Program-made: the position numbers and the translations under genes | Shown here: in pieces, positions 8,672 through 17,108 of the stretch | Numbering within the stretch: position 1 is the stretch's first letter | Layout of the letters: each line of letters begins with the position of its first letter | Notes under the pieces: model-generated | What the model saw: only the letters and a program-made list of their open reading frames with translations | Databases searched by the model: none | What the model was told of the DNA's origin: nothing | From: Pandoraea anhela | GTDB taxonomy: Bacteria; Pseudomonadota; Gammaproteobacteria; Burkholderiales; Burkholderiaceae | Assembly (NCBI RefSeq): GCF_902459655.1 | Contig: NZ_CABPSB010000029.1 | Span: forward strand, 1 to 48,793 | Reading direction: 5' to 3' | Length of the DNA: 48,793 nt

Positions 8672-9586
8672 TCAGGCGCTCGCAGGGAGTGGCGGACGGT
8701 AGCCCAGCGCGTGACTTGCTGCCAGCGCCTCCCGACGCACGGCCTGACCGATGGGGCTGTCCATGCGGGCATCGAAACCGCCCGTCGCCCCGAGCGCCGT
8801 AATCACGCCGACGAGACGGCCGTCGTAATTGAAGACCGGGGCCGCAATTGCACTGATGCCGGTCAGATTGGTGTCGCGCACGCTCGCCCCCTGGGCGTCG
8901 CGCACCGACGCCCGCAGCGTGCCGATGGGGTCGTGCGCATCGAGTTGCGCACGATGCTCGGGCGTGGCCTGCGCCCACTCGCTCTCGGCCATCGCCAGCA
9001 CTTGCGGGTCGTCGAGCAGGCCGAGGAAAACTCGGCCGGCGGCGGACCAAAGCACCGACATCACCGAGCCGATCCGCACGTTGATCGTGACCGGCAGCCC
9101 CGGCTCTTCGAATCGCACGATGGTCGGGCCCTTGTTCCCCATCACGGCGATGAAACAGGTGACGTCGAACGCCTCGCGCAAACGAACGAGCGCAGGCTCG
9201 GCCGCACGCACCGGGTCGGCCTGCCGCATGGCGGCCACGCCGATGAGCATCGCTTCGAGCCCGAGGAAATATTGCTGCGAGTCGGCGTCCTGCGCGACGA
9301 GTCCCTCTTCGACGAGGCTCATCAGATAGCGGTGGACTTTGGCGGGACTCTGCTGCACGTGCAGGGCGAGCGCCGTCAGACTCGCGCGACCGCCCAGACG
9401 GGCCAGCCCCTTAAGCACGACCATGCCGGTCTCGGCCGATTGCACGCGCTGTCGGCGGCCCCGCTCACGAGGCGCGTCGGTAGCGTTCTGGACGGCGGCG
9501 GGAGAGTCCTCCGTGCCGCTCGTCGTACGGGAAAGCGCAGCCGCGCTTCGCGGGAGGCCTGCTGTAAGTCGTTTGCTTGTCGTCAT
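8672..9586 (-). CDS. IclR-family transcriptional regulator
   Basis: This 304-residue protein has a disordered N-terminus of about 50 residues. Next comes a winged helix (AETGMVVLKGLARLGGRASLTALALHVQQSPAKVHRYLMSLVEEGLV) and then the IclR ligand domain (AAMRQADPVRAAEPALVRLREAFDVTCFIAVMGNKGPTIVR to VFNYDGRLVGVITALG). Such proteins control aromatic or central catabolic genes in response to a small metabolite. The ATG at 9586 is preferred to a TTG 42 bases upstream. It is divergent from the P450 fusion gene, which is its most likely target. A candidate operator lies between them. Confidence 0.88.
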   Translation of the reverse strand: MTTSKRLTAGLPRSAAALSRTTSGTEDSPAAVQNATDAPRERGRRQRVQSAETGMVVLKGLARLGGRASLTALALHVQQSPAKVHRYLMSLVEEGLVAQDADSQQYFLGLEAMLIGVAAMRQADPVRAAEPALVRLREAFDVTCFIAVMGNKGPTIVRFEEPGLPVTINVRIGSVMSVLWSAAGRVFLGLLDDPQVLAMAESEWAQATPEHRAQLDAHDPIGTLRASVRDAQGASVRDTNLTGISAIAAPVFNYDGRLVGVITALGATGGFDARMDSPIGQAVRREALAASHALGYRPPLPASA

Positions 9587-9652
9587 CGGCGAGATTTTAA
9601 GATGCAAATCCGCGTTGCCTCGTGTCAACCAGTCTAGAGGTTAACCCCAGTC

Positions 9653-9685
9653 TACGCATTTACGCTATGCGTATTATATTTACGC
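9653..9685. promoter_or_regulatory. Candidate IclR operator: inverted repeat plus direct repeat
   Basis: TACGCA and TGCGTA form a perfect inverted repeat with a 9-base spacer (9653-9673). Overlapping it, ATTTACGC occurs twice 20 bases apart (9658 and 9678), which puts both copies on the same DNA face. It sits about 70 bases upstream of the IclR-type start and 340 bases upstream of the P450 gene, where an operator of the divergent pair is expected. Confidence 0.45.
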
Positions 9686-9940
9686 CCAATGAACACAGAG
9701 ACGATGAAAGCGTGACGGGGATGCCCCCGGCGCGCGGCGGATCACGTCGGAATGAGGCGACGTCCCGGCCGGCTTTGGGCGCAAGCGCCAGCGATCGTCT
9801 GACGCACGCTGCCCTGATGGCGACGCTCCTCTACACTGGATCCATGGTGAGCGTCGCGCATGTCCGGCACGACACGGGCGACGCATGAAAATGCCTGAAC
9901 GCGCCAACACGAGCCGGGAAGCACCTGAGCGGTCCGGCAC

Positions 9941-10000
9941 GGGCAGGAACGCGCAGGAACGCGCAGGAACGGCCTGGAACAGCCTGGAACAGGCTGGAAT
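9941..10000. repeat. Six tandem 10-bp units upstream of the P450 gene
   Basis: Sixty bases divide exactly into six 10-mers: GGGCAGGAAC, GCGCAGGAAC twice, GGCCTGGAAC, AGCCTGGAAC and AGGCTGGAAT. The period equals about one helical turn. The array ends 28 bases before the P450 start codon. It could be a phased protein-binding array or part of the mRNA leader. Confidence 0.7.
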
Positions 10001-10028
10001 GATATAGAGAGTCTCAGAGAGCGAGCGG

Positions 10029-12398
10029 ATGAGCCAGACGATTTCCCCCACCCCGAATGCCACCCCCGGCGTGCCTGCCGGCGCGGGCGGATGCCCCTTT
10101 CATCAGACGTCGGCACACACGGCGCCGAACGGTTGCCCGGTGAGCGCGCGCGCCGCCGAGTTCGATCCGTTCGAGGACGGCTATCAGCAAGACCCGCCGG
10201 AGTATGTGCGCTGGGCGCGCGAGCAGGAGCCGGTGTTTTACAGCCCGAAGCTCGGCTACTGGGTGGTGACGCGCTACGACGACATCAAGGCGATCTTCCG
10301 CGACAACATCACCTTCAGCCCGTCGATTGCGCTCGAGAAGATCACGCCGACCGGCCCCGAGGCCAACGCCGTACTCGCGTCCTACGGCTTCGCGCTCAAT
10401 CGCACGCTCGTCAACGAAGACGAGCCGGCCCACATGCCGCGCCGCCGCGTGCTGATGGAGCCGTTCACGCCGGAGCATCTCCGGCATCACGAACCGCTGG
10501 TGCGCAAGCTCGCGCGTGAGTACGTCGACCGCTTCATCGACGACGGCCGCGCCGATCTCGTCGACCAGATGCTGTGGGAAGTCCCGCTCACGGTGGCGCT
10601 GCACTTCCTCGGCGTGCCCGAAGAGGACATGGACAAGCTGCGCGAGTATTCGATTGCGCATACCGTCAATACCTGGGGACGTCCGAAACCCGAAGAGCAG
10701 GTTGCGGTGGCGCACGCCGTGGGCAACTTCTGGCAGCTCGCGGGCAAGATTCTCGATAAAATGCGCCAGAACCCGGACGGCCCGGGCTGGATGCAATACG
10801 GCATTCGCAAGCAGAAGACGCACCCGGAAGTCGTCACGGATTCGTATCTGCATTCGATGATGATGGCGGGCATCGTGGCCGCGCACGAGACCACGGCCAA
10901 CGCCACGGTAAACGCCATGAAACTGCTGCTCTCGCATCCGGATGTGTGGCGCGAGATTTGCGAAGACCCCTCATTGATTCCGAACGCGGTGGAAGAATGC
11001 CTGCGTCACAACGGCTCGGTCGCGGCGTGGCGACGTCTCGCGACGAAGGACGTCAACATCGGCGGCATCGAAATCGCCGCCGGGTCGAAGCTGCTGATCG
11101 TCACGTCGTCAGCAAACCACGATGAAGCGCACTTCGCCGACGCCGATCTGTTCGACATTCGCCGTGAAAACGCCAGCGACCAGTTGACGTTCGGCTACGG
11201 TTCGCATCAGTGCATGGGCAAGAATCTCGCCCGCATGGAGATGCAGATCTTCCTTGAAGAATTTACGCGCCGCCTGCCGCAGATGAAGCTCGCGCAGCAG
11301 ACGTTCACTTATGTGCCGAATACGTCGTTCCGTGGCCCCGAGCACGTCTTCGTCGAATGGGATCCGGCGCACAACCCCGAGCGACGTGATCCGACGGTGC
11401 TGACGCGCCGGTCGCCGGTGCGTATCGGCGAGCCGTCCGGACACAGCGTAACGCGTCCGGTCGTGGTCGAGGCCGTCACGCCCGTGGCCGAGGGCATCGT
11501 CAAACTGCGCCTCGTCGCCCCCGACGGCCGCGCCATGCCGCGCTGGGCGCCGGGCTCGCACATCGACATCGAGTGCGGCCAGACTGGGCTGTCGCGCCAA
11601 TATTCGCTGTGCGGCGATCCCGCGGACGCCGGCGCGCTGGAGATCGCGGTGCTGCACGAGCCGGCAGGCCGTGGCGGTTCGAATTGGGTGCACACGCAGG
11701 TGAGCGTTGGCGACCGGTTGCGCATTCGGGGCCCGCGCAATCACTTCCGTCTCGATGAGTCGACGCCACGCGCGATTTTCGTCGCGGGCGGCATCGGCGT
11801 GACGCCGATCGCTGCGATGGCGCGCCGCGCCAAGGCGCTGGGCATCGATTACGCGATCCATTACAGCGGCCGCAGCCGTCGCACGATGGCGCTGATCGAC
11901 GAACTTCAGGCCTTGCACGGCGAGCGCCTGCATCTGTGGGTCAAGGACGAGGGGCAGCGCGCCGACTACGCGAGCCTGCTCTCGACACCGCAAGCGGGCA
12001 CGCAAGTCTATGCCTGTGGTCCGGTGCGCATGCTCGACGCACTGGCGCAGTGCAGCGCGCACTGGCCGGAGGACACGCTGCGTGTCGAACACTTCCAGTC
12101 GCAACTCGGCACGCTCGATCCGCAGAAGGAGCATGCGTTCGACGTCGTGCTGAAGGACTCCGGCATGACGGTCACGGTGCCGGCGGATCAGACGCTGCTC
12201 ACCGCGCTGCGCGCCGCGAATATCGACGTGCAGAGCGATTGCGAGGAAGGACTTTGCGGCTCGTGCGAAGTGCAGGTGCTGGAGGGTGAGGTGGATCACC
12301 GCGACGTGGTGCTCACACGCACCGAGCGCGATGCCAACACAAAGATGATGTCCTGCTGCTCGCGCGCCTGTGGCAAGAAGTTGGTGCTGGCGCTGTAA
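10029..12398 (+). CDS. Self-sufficient cytochrome P450-reductase fusion (CYP116B type)
   Basis: The 789-residue protein contains a complete electron chain. Residues about 40-450 are a P450: I-helix AGIVAAHETTANAT, K-helix EECLR, haem loop FGYGSHQCMGK with Cys395. Residues about 470-690 are a phthalate-dioxygenase-reductase-like FMN/NADH module (RQYSLCG, GGIGVTPIAAMA, VYACGPVRML). Residues about 700-789 are a plant-type [2Fe-2S] ferredoxin with Cys738, Cys743, Cys746 and a fourth Cys in the MMSCCSRAC segment. This order is that of P450RhF-like class VII enzymes, which hydroxylate or dealkylate aromatic compounds with NAD(P)H and O2 without partner proteins. The substrate is unknown. It is probably controlled by the divergent IclR regulator. 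Confidence 0.93.
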   Translation: MSQTISPTPNATPGVPAGAGGCPFHQTSAHTAPNGCPVSARAAEFDPFEDGYQQDPPEYVRWAREQEPVFYSPKLGYWVVTRYDDIKAIFRDNITFSPSIALEKITPTGPEANAVLASYGFALNRTLVNEDEPAHMPRRRVLMEPFTPEHLRHHEPLVRKLAREYVDRFIDDGRADLVDQMLWEVPLTVALHFLGVPEEDMDKLREYSIAHTVNTWGRPKPEEQVAVAHAVGNFWQLAGKILDKMRQNPDGPGWMQYGIRKQKTHPEVVTDSYLHSMMMAGIVAAHETTANATVNAMKLLLSHPDVWREICEDPSLIPNAVEECLRHNGSVAAWRRLATKDVNIGGIEIAAGSKLLIVTSSANHDEAHFADADLFDIRRENASDQLTFGYGSHQCMGKNLARMEMQIFLEEFTRRLPQMKLAQQTFTYVPNTSFRGPEHVFVEWDPAHNPERRDPTVLTRRSPVRIGEPSGHSVTRPVVVEAVTPVAEGIVKLRLVAPDGRAMPRWAPGSHIDIECGQTGLSRQYSLCGDPADAGALEIAVLHEPAGRGGSNWVHTQVSVGDRLRIRGPRNHFRLDESTPRAIFVAGGIGVTPIAAMARRAKALGIDYAIHYSGRSRRTMALIDELQALHGERLHLWVKDEGQRADYASLLSTPQAGTQVYACGPVRMLDALAQCSAHWPEDTLRVEHFQSQLGTLDPQKEHAFDVVLKDSGMTVTVPADQTLLTALRAANIDVQSDCEEGLCGSCEVQVLEGEVDHRDVVLTRTERDANTKMMSCCSRACGKKLVLAL

Positions 12399-12425
12399 GG
12401 CCAGGACCCGTTGCACGGCAAGACG

Positions 12426-12447
12426 AAGGGGCGCTGCGGCGCCCCTT
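12426..12447. terminator. Rho-independent terminator between convergent P450 and MFS genes
   Basis: AAGGGGCGC / GCGCCCCTT forms a 9-bp stem with loop TGCG, followed on the plus strand by TCGTTTT. It lies 27 bases after the P450 stop and 6 bases from the stop of the minus-strand transporter. Confidence 0.75.
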
Positions 12448-12453
12448 TCGTTT

Positions 12454-13668
12454 TCAGTGAGCGCCTTGCGGCTTGCGCAACATCGTCGTCATGGCGATCA
12501 GCGCCAGCACGGCGAAACCCCACATGACGGTGACAAGCGGTCGTGGCGAGCCGTCGTTGAGCAGGCCGAGCAGACCGCCTGCGGCAAATCCCGCGCCGTA
12601 CTGCACGCTGCCGACGAGCGCCGCCGCCGCGCCCGCTCGTGTCGGGTGATTCGCCAGCGCGCCCGCCACTGAGTTTGCCGTGATGATGCCGCGCAACGAC
12701 ATGAACAAGAACAGCATCACGACCATCAACGGCAGCAGCACGAGGCCGGACCAGACCGTCGCGCACAGCAGCGTCGTGACGATCGCGCATCCGATGATGC
12801 CGATCCGCATCAACCGATAGGGACCGAGTTGCCCCACGCGGCGCGAATTGAGCACCGTCATCGCCGCCATACCCACGATATTGATGCCGAACAGCACGCC
12901 GAAGACCTGCGGCGAGACGTGGAAAAACTCCATGTACACGAGCGGCGTGCCGGTAATGTAAGTGAACGACGCACCGAAGACCGCGCCGCCCGCCACCATG
13001 TAGCCGATGAAATGCGGGTCGCGCAGCAAATACCAGTACGACATCAGCACGGCGCGCGGCCCACCGGCCTGGCGGCCGTTCACAGCCCCGGTCTCCGGCA
13101 ACCGCCACAGCGCCAGCAACGCCCCGACACCAAAGACCGCGAGAATGCCGAAGATCGCACGCCATGTGGTGAAGCGCAGTATCTGAGCGCCCACCAGCGG
13201 TGCGACGATGGGCGCTACGCTCATCACGAGCAGCATGATCGAAAACGCGCGCGCGCTGTTGCGCGGCCCATAGACGTCGCGCACGATGGCCTGGGCGATC
13301 ACCGGCATCGCGCATCCGCCCAGCGCCTGCACGAAACGCCACATCATCATGTGATCGATGCTGTCCGCAAACGCGCAGCCGATGCTGCCGAAGATGTACA
13401 GCGCGATGCCGGCGGCCATTGGCTTGCGGCGTCCGAAGCGGTCGGCAAGCGGCCCCCAGAAGAGTTGGCCGAAGGCGAAGCCGAGAAAGAAGTAGGAGAG
13501 CGTGAGTTGCGTGGCCGCCGCGCCGGCGCCCAGTTCGTGACGTATCGTCGGCAACCCGGGCAGATACATATCCGTGGAAGCGGGCGCGATCATCATGAAC
13601 AGACCGAGAATGCCCAGCAGGACGTGTTCGGAGGGCAGCACGGGAGAGCGTTCGGACGTCGAGGTCAT
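12454..13668 (-). CDS. MFS drug-resistance transporter, Bcr/CflA family
   Basis: This 404-residue integral membrane protein has about 12 hydrophobic helices. Near residues 70-85 it has the MFS loop GPLADRFGRRKPM, and before it the Bcr/CflA-type motif in FMMIAPASTDMYLPGLPTIRHEL. Such proteins export chloramphenicol, bicyclomycin and similar drugs by proton antiport. The last residues LRKPQGAH are a short cytoplasmic tail. It is convergent with the P450 gene and not obviously co-transcribed with the next transporter, since a hairpin terminator lies between them. The ribosome-binding site upstream of the ATG is weak. Confidence 0.88.
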   Translation of the reverse strand: MTSTSERSPVLPSEHVLLGILGLFMMIAPASTDMYLPGLPTIRHELGAGAAATQLTLSYFFLGFAFGQLFWGPLADRFGRRKPMAAGIALYIFGSIGCAFADSIDHMMMWRFVQALGGCAMPVIAQAIVRDVYGPRNSARAFSIMLLVMSVAPIVAPLVGAQILRFTTWRAIFGILAVFGVGALLALWRLPETGAVNGRQAGGPRAVLMSYWYLLRDPHFIGYMVAGGAVFGASFTYITGTPLVYMEFFHVSPQVFGVLFGINIVGMAAMTVLNSRRVGQLGPYRLMRIGIIGCAIVTTLLCATVWSGLVLLPLMVVMLFLFMSLRGIITANSVAGALANHPTRAGAAAALVGSVQYGAGFAAGGLLGLLNDGSPRPLVTVMWGFAVLALIAMTTMLRKPQGAH

Positions 13669-13730
13669 TTATTGTTCTGATGATTGATGCGAATCCTGTC
13701 GCGCCGCGAGAGACTCCGCGAAAACGACGA

Positions 13731-13757
13731 CGCCCGCCATGATAACGCCGGCGGGCG
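13731..13757 (-). terminator. Hairpin terminator downstream of the AAHS transporter
   Basis: On the minus strand CGCCCGCC and GGCGGGCG pair over an 11-base loop, followed by CGTCGTTTTCG. It separates the upstream AAHS transporter from the downstream Bcr-type gene. The T-run is short, so efficiency is uncertain. Confidence 0.5.
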
Positions 13758-13874
13758 CCGCACTTTCATACTCGATGGTTATCGGACACCTAACCGCTGC
13801 TTATGGCGCGCGATGTGGCGCCGCGCGCGAACGACTTCCCGCCGGTCACACCATCCCGCACCACCATGGCCGGC

Positions 13875-15230
13875 TCAACCGGCCGTCGCTGCACGGAGAT
13901 GGCCACCGTCGCCGCGCTGCGTGCGGGCGATGGCGAGCACGCCGATCAGCGAAACACACGCCGGGACGGCTGCCGCGAGGAACAGCGACGACGACGACCA
14001 TTGCAGATGCATCAGCGCCCCGCCGAGCACCGGCCCCAGCACCGAACCGATACGGCCGATGCCGAGACTCCAGCCGATGCCTGTCGAGCGCAAGGACGTC
14101 GGGTAGTACGTTGCCGCCAGCGCGTTGAGCGCCGGCTGACCGCCGATGATCGAGAAGCCCGCGAAGAAGATCGCGATGAACACCGCGACCATCGACACCA
14201 TCACCACCGGATTGCCGATGGCCGCGGTTGCGGCAATGGCGATCAGGAACGTGACGGCCAGCACACTCGTGAAGCCCACGCGGTCGATCACGCGCCCCAG
14301 CAGCAATGTGCCGATCACGCCGCCCGCCCACAGCGCGGTGCCGGCCATCACCGCCACTTGCGTGGAATAGCCGGCATCGCGGATCACCGTCGGCAGCCAG
14401 TTCGACAGGAAGTACATGTCGAGCAGGTTGGCGAAGTTGACGACCCAGAGCAGCATCGTCACGCGCGCGCGGCCGTCCTTGAAAAGTTCGATGAACGGCA
14501 CGCCCCCGGCTTTTTGCTCGTCGAGCACGAAGCGGGCGTCAGCGGGCACGTTCGCGCCGGGCGCGACGCGCAACAGTTGCTTGCGAATGCGCGCGCTGTC
14601 GCGCTTCCCGAACATCAGGAACTGAATCGATTCGGGCAGCGAGATCCACATCAACACGCCGAGCACCAGCGGAATTGCACCACCGATGTAGAACACCGCG
14701 CGCCAACCGAGGCTCGGAATGATCGCGGCCGTAATGAGCCCGCCGACCACGCCGCCCAGCGTGAAGCCGCACGACACGATCATCATGAGCGAGACGCGAA
14801 TGCGGCGCGGGCTGTACTCCCCCGCAAGCGCCATCGCGTTGGGCATGATGCAGCCGAGTCCCAGACCGGCGGCAAAACGCCAGACGACCAGTTCGGTAAT
14901 GGTGTTGGCGAATCCGGTGACGATCATGCACACCGAGAAAAACAAGGTCGCGCCGATCAGCACCGGACGACGCCCCAATTTGTCGGCGAGCGCCGAGAAC
15001 GTGAGCGAGCCGACGAGCATGCCGAACAACCCCGCGCCGAACACCGGCGAAAGCGTCTCCTTGGCAATGCCCCACTCACGAATGACCACCGGGGCCACAT
15101 AGCCCATGGCCTGCACGTCGAAACCGTCAACCACCAGACACATCGCGCACAACACGATCACCCACCACTGGTAGGCGCCCAGACGACTCTCGTCGATCAA
15201 TGCGCCGACATTCACTTCTGCTGCTTTCAT
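13875..15230 (-). CDS. MFS transporter, aromatic acid:H+ symporter (AAHS) family
   Basis: This 451-residue protein has 12 predicted membrane helices. The AAHS signature is visible in helix 1 (CLVVDGFDVQAMGYVAPVV), where DGxD is needed for proton-coupled uptake. The inter-helix loop SALADKLGRRPVLIG and the long central loop are also typical. It probably imports an aromatic or related carboxylate such as a hydroxybenzoate; the substrate cannot be read from the sequence. The ATG at 15230 follows GGAG at about 7 bases and matches the usual N-terminus; a longer frame upstream lacks support. No catabolic gene is directly adjacent. Confidence 0.9.
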   Translation of the reverse strand: MKAAEVNVGALIDESRLGAYQWWVIVLCAMCLVVDGFDVQAMGYVAPVVIREWGIAKETLSPVFGAGLFGMLVGSLTFSALADKLGRRPVLIGATLFFSVCMIVTGFANTITELVVWRFAAGLGLGCIMPNAMALAGEYSPRRIRVSLMMIVSCGFTLGGVVGGLITAAIIPSLGWRAVFYIGGAIPLVLGVLMWISLPESIQFLMFGKRDSARIRKQLLRVAPGANVPADARFVLDEQKAGGVPFIELFKDGRARVTMLLWVVNFANLLDMYFLSNWLPTVIRDAGYSTQVAVMAGTALWAGGVIGTLLLGRVIDRVGFTSVLAVTFLIAIAATAAIGNPVVMVSMVAVFIAIFFAGFSIIGGQPALNALAATYYPTSLRSTGIGWSLGIGRIGSVLGPVLGGALMHLQWSSSSLFLAAAVPACVSLIGVLAIARTQRGDGGHLRAATAG

Positions 15231-15543
15231 GCTGTCTCCAAACGTTCTCGCAACTTCGTGGTATTGCGTCCCGGTCGAGGCGCCGGTTTGTCGACCTGAC
15301 TGACGCTCGCCTCGCGGGCTCCGCGCCGCCCCGTTCAGGCAGCGGGGCATCTCATGCGCAGAATCCACGGGCACACCGCATCGCCCGCCCGCACGAGAAA
15401 TTACGCTTTGCGGAATTTTATATCTCCCAACGTAAATCAATGCCTAGCGTTAACACTGAGTCGAGCGGCGAATTCCCGTGGGGCGCCAATGGCAGACATC
15501 CGGGAAAATGCCCGATCGCGAGGCAAGTCCGCACGCCTTGGTA
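15231..15543. other. Intergenic region upstream of the AAHS transporter
   Basis: This region holds the transporter promoter on the minus strand. An AT-rich patch (about 15400-15440, with TTTTATATC) may be part of it. No gene is supported here. Confidence 0.35.
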
Positions 15544-15603
15544 AACGGCATCGATAACGGCATCGGTAACGGCATCGGTAACGGCATCGATAACGGCATA
15601 GAT
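15544..15603. repeat. Five tandem 12-bp repeats
   Basis: AACGGCATCGRT is repeated five times head to tail with at most two differences per unit, the last being AACGGCATAGAT. The 12-base period is a multiple of three, but the flanking frames do not look like a gene. It lies about 150 bases upstream of the candidate small RNA promoter and may be a variable-number repeat or a binding array. Confidence 0.85.
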
Positions 15604-15751
15604 GTTTGTGGTTTTTCTCCATACTGACGATGGGAAAATGCCTACCCAACATGCCGAAAGCCTATGTTGGGCGGGGAAATGGGCGAATCGCCTCAGAAAA
15701 AGCGGCGAATTGTCGCAGATGTTGTTTTTCTACAGGTTTTTTTGCCAGAGG

Positions 15752-15782
15752 TTTACCCGTCTAGGGATTTCCCTGATATAGT
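15752..15782 (+). promoter_or_regulatory. Predicted promoter of the small RNA
   Basis: A -10-like TATAGT (15777-15782) is preceded by TTTACC (15752-15757) with a 19-base spacer, or TTACCC with 18. The spacer holds the inverted repeat AGGGA-TT-TCCCT, which could be a repressor site. Transcription would begin near 15789. Confidence 0.5.
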
Positions 15783-15788
15783 TGCACC

Positions 15789-15848
15789 TGTCTCCTCCAC
15801 CTCCTCCTGGTGGATTTCACGGCCAGCAACGCGCTGGCCGTTTTTTTT
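15789..15848 (+). ncRNA. Candidate small RNA with anti-Shine-Dalgarno hairpin loop
   Basis: About 60 bases between a plausible promoter and a strong terminator. The first hairpin has a 6-bp stem TCCACC / GGTGGA closing a loop TCCTCCT (15802-15808), complementary to the Shine-Dalgarno sequence AGGAGGA. The second is a terminator: ACGGCCAGC / GCTGGCCGT with loop AACGC and eight T bases (15819-15848). No protein gene precedes the terminator on this strand. C-rich CUCC loops are known in alphaproteobacterial sRNAs, and I recall a betaproteobacterial toxic sRNA family in Rfam that may match, but I could not check this. Its role is unknown; translational repression is the natural guess. Confidence 0.7.
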
Positions 15849-15972
15849 GCCCGTCGATAACGGGATGGCCGCGATCCATCGGGGGTGCCGGGATGGGTAG
15901 GTTAACGGAACGTAATGCAATGGCGCGTGAGGCCATGCAGCGCACGCGGATTCCTGCGCTACACTCGTCGCC

Positions 15973-16392
15973 ATGAAAATCGCGCCGCTTGCCATTCTTG
16001 TTTGCGTTTTGCCGCTTGCCGGCTGCTATGTCGTGCAATACCCCGGAGGCGCGCTAACGCTCTCTCCCACCCCGACGGCACCGCAAGCCCTGCGCGCTGC
16101 GCCGGGGTCCATCGGCAGCGCCGACGTCACGACGGCGCCGGTCCCTACGCCGAGCATCGTGACCGCACCGGTAGAGCCGACGCCGCCGCCGTCTTATCCG
16201 GACGGCTCTCCGGTGCCGCCGGATTTTCAACCCGGCGATGGCTCACCGGTTCCGCCGGACTACCGGCCGCCGGCGCAACCGGCACGCGCGCAGCCCTACC
16301 CGCTCTACCCGACTTACCCCACCTATCCGAACGGATCCCCCGTGCCGCCCGATTACGTCCCCCCGCCGTCGTCGCGACGGGTCGCCGGGTGA
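15973..16392 (+). CDS. Proline-rich lipoprotein
   Basis: The 139-residue protein starts with a lipoprotein signal (MKIAPLAILVCVLPLAGC) whose lipobox LAGC places the lipidated Cys at residue 18. The mature part is rich in Pro, Ser, Thr and Tyr. It contains three copies of a motif close to DGSPVPPDYxP, with spacing of about 12 and 40 residues. No domain is recognised. It is probably an outer-membrane lipoprotein with an extended, disordered periplasmic part. The upstream candidate sRNA is independently terminated. GC-rich codon use agrees with the host genes. Confidence 0.7.
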   Translation: MKIAPLAILVCVLPLAGCYVVQYPGGALTLSPTPTAPQALRAAPGSIGSADVTTAPVPTPSIVTAPVEPTPPPSYPDGSPVPPDFQPGDGSPVPPDYRPPAQPARAQPYPLYPTYPTYPNGSPVPPDYVPPPSSRRVAG

Positions 16393-16479
16393 CAGGCTTG
16401 ATGAGCGCGCGCGCACACGCGCACGTACACGCGCGATTGGCATTGAACTCGGGGGGTGGCGGGGGAACCGGTGCGACGC

Positions 16480-16547
16480 GCGCCTTAAAGAATGCCTTAA
16501 ACGCCTTAAGGAACGCCTTAAAGAACGCATTGACGAACGCCTTGGCG
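16480..16547. repeat. Degenerate 12-bp tandem repeats
   Basis: Units close to AACGCCTTAAAG follow one another (16500-16511, 16512-16523, 16524-16535, 16536-16547) after two shorter partial copies. Both strands stay open in more than one frame and read Ala-Leu-Lys-Asn-like strings, an effect of the repeat. I do not support a protein here. Confidence 0.65.
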
Positions 16548-16646
16548 ACCAAGACGTGTCAGCATGTCACCGTGTCAGCAACGCGCCGATCGGTGTGAGA
16601 CGCGAGAACGGCGGCGAATGACCCCGCACGCGGTGCGGGCGTGATC

Positions 16647-16913
16647 TCAGTGGGAGGTCTTGCGTTCGTTCGCCACGCGATCTTCGATGCGGCACTCGAT
16701 CCGCTTGCGAATCTGCGCGGCCGCATCGGACGCACAATCCGCGTCGATGCTGGAAAACTCGCAGCGTCCGATATAGCTGCCTTCGCAATAGGCGTCGACG
16801 GCACCGTCGAAGCGTTTGTCGGCACGCGGCGTAATGGCGCCCGCCAGTTCGAATGGACGCCCCGGCGGCGTACGACTGACATATTGCCAGTTGAATTTGA
16901 ACGAATCTGTCAT
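16647..16913 (-). CDS. Hypothetical protein, 88 residues
   Basis: The gene starts at an ATG with AAGAAGGGGACTC just upstream, a good ribosome-binding site. The product MTDSFKFNWQYVSRTPPGRP is soluble, with four Cys residues in the second half (AYCEGSYIGRCEFSSIDADC ... IECR). It has no signal peptide or membrane segment. I do not recognise a family. It is transcribed in the same direction as the EAL gene to its right, but a terminator lies between the two, so it has its own promoter. Confidence 0.6.
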   Translation of the reverse strand: MTDSFKFNWQYVSRTPPGRPFELAGAITPRADKRFDGAVDAYCEGSYIGRCEFSSIDADCASDAAAQIRKRIECRIEDRVANERKTSH

Positions 16914-17017
16914 GAGTCCCCTTCTTTCAAACGGCAGCTACGGACTGGTTCATCGATGCTGCTTTTTGTGGAAATCGTAACATGTTCAGGAATATCGACT
17001 CCCGGTCGAAAAAAAAG

Positions 17018-17040
17018 CGGCTCGCCAAAGTAGCGAGCCG
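17018..17040 (-). terminator. Rho-independent terminator of the EAL gene
   Basis: On the minus strand CGGCTCGC and GCGAGCCG form an 8-bp stem over a 7-base loop, followed by eight T bases (the A-run at 17009-17016). It lies about 70 bases after the EAL gene stop. Confidence 0.8.
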
Positions 17041-17108
17041 GACAGTCCGTGGAGGTCGGGGGCACATCAGGACCACGGTGATTTCACTGTAGTCCCGAAT
17101 CGGTGTCG

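Noticed and set aside
9941-10000. Six 10-bp units considered as replication iterons
   Set aside because: They lie before a metabolic gene with no initiator, DnaA box or AT-rich stretch nearby.
15544-15603. Tandem repeats considered as a CRISPR array
   Set aside because: Units are 12 bases and contiguous, with no unique spacers and no cas genes.
15664-15900. 78-codon plus-strand frame across the small RNA
   Set aside because: It runs straight through the sRNA terminator with its T-run, which makes translation across it unlikely.
16145-16598. Frames on both strands through the 16.5 kb repeat, with Ala-Leu-Lys-Asn or Ala-Phe-Lys strings
   Set aside because: Several frames are open at once because of the 12-bp period; none has a start signal or a recognisable domain.
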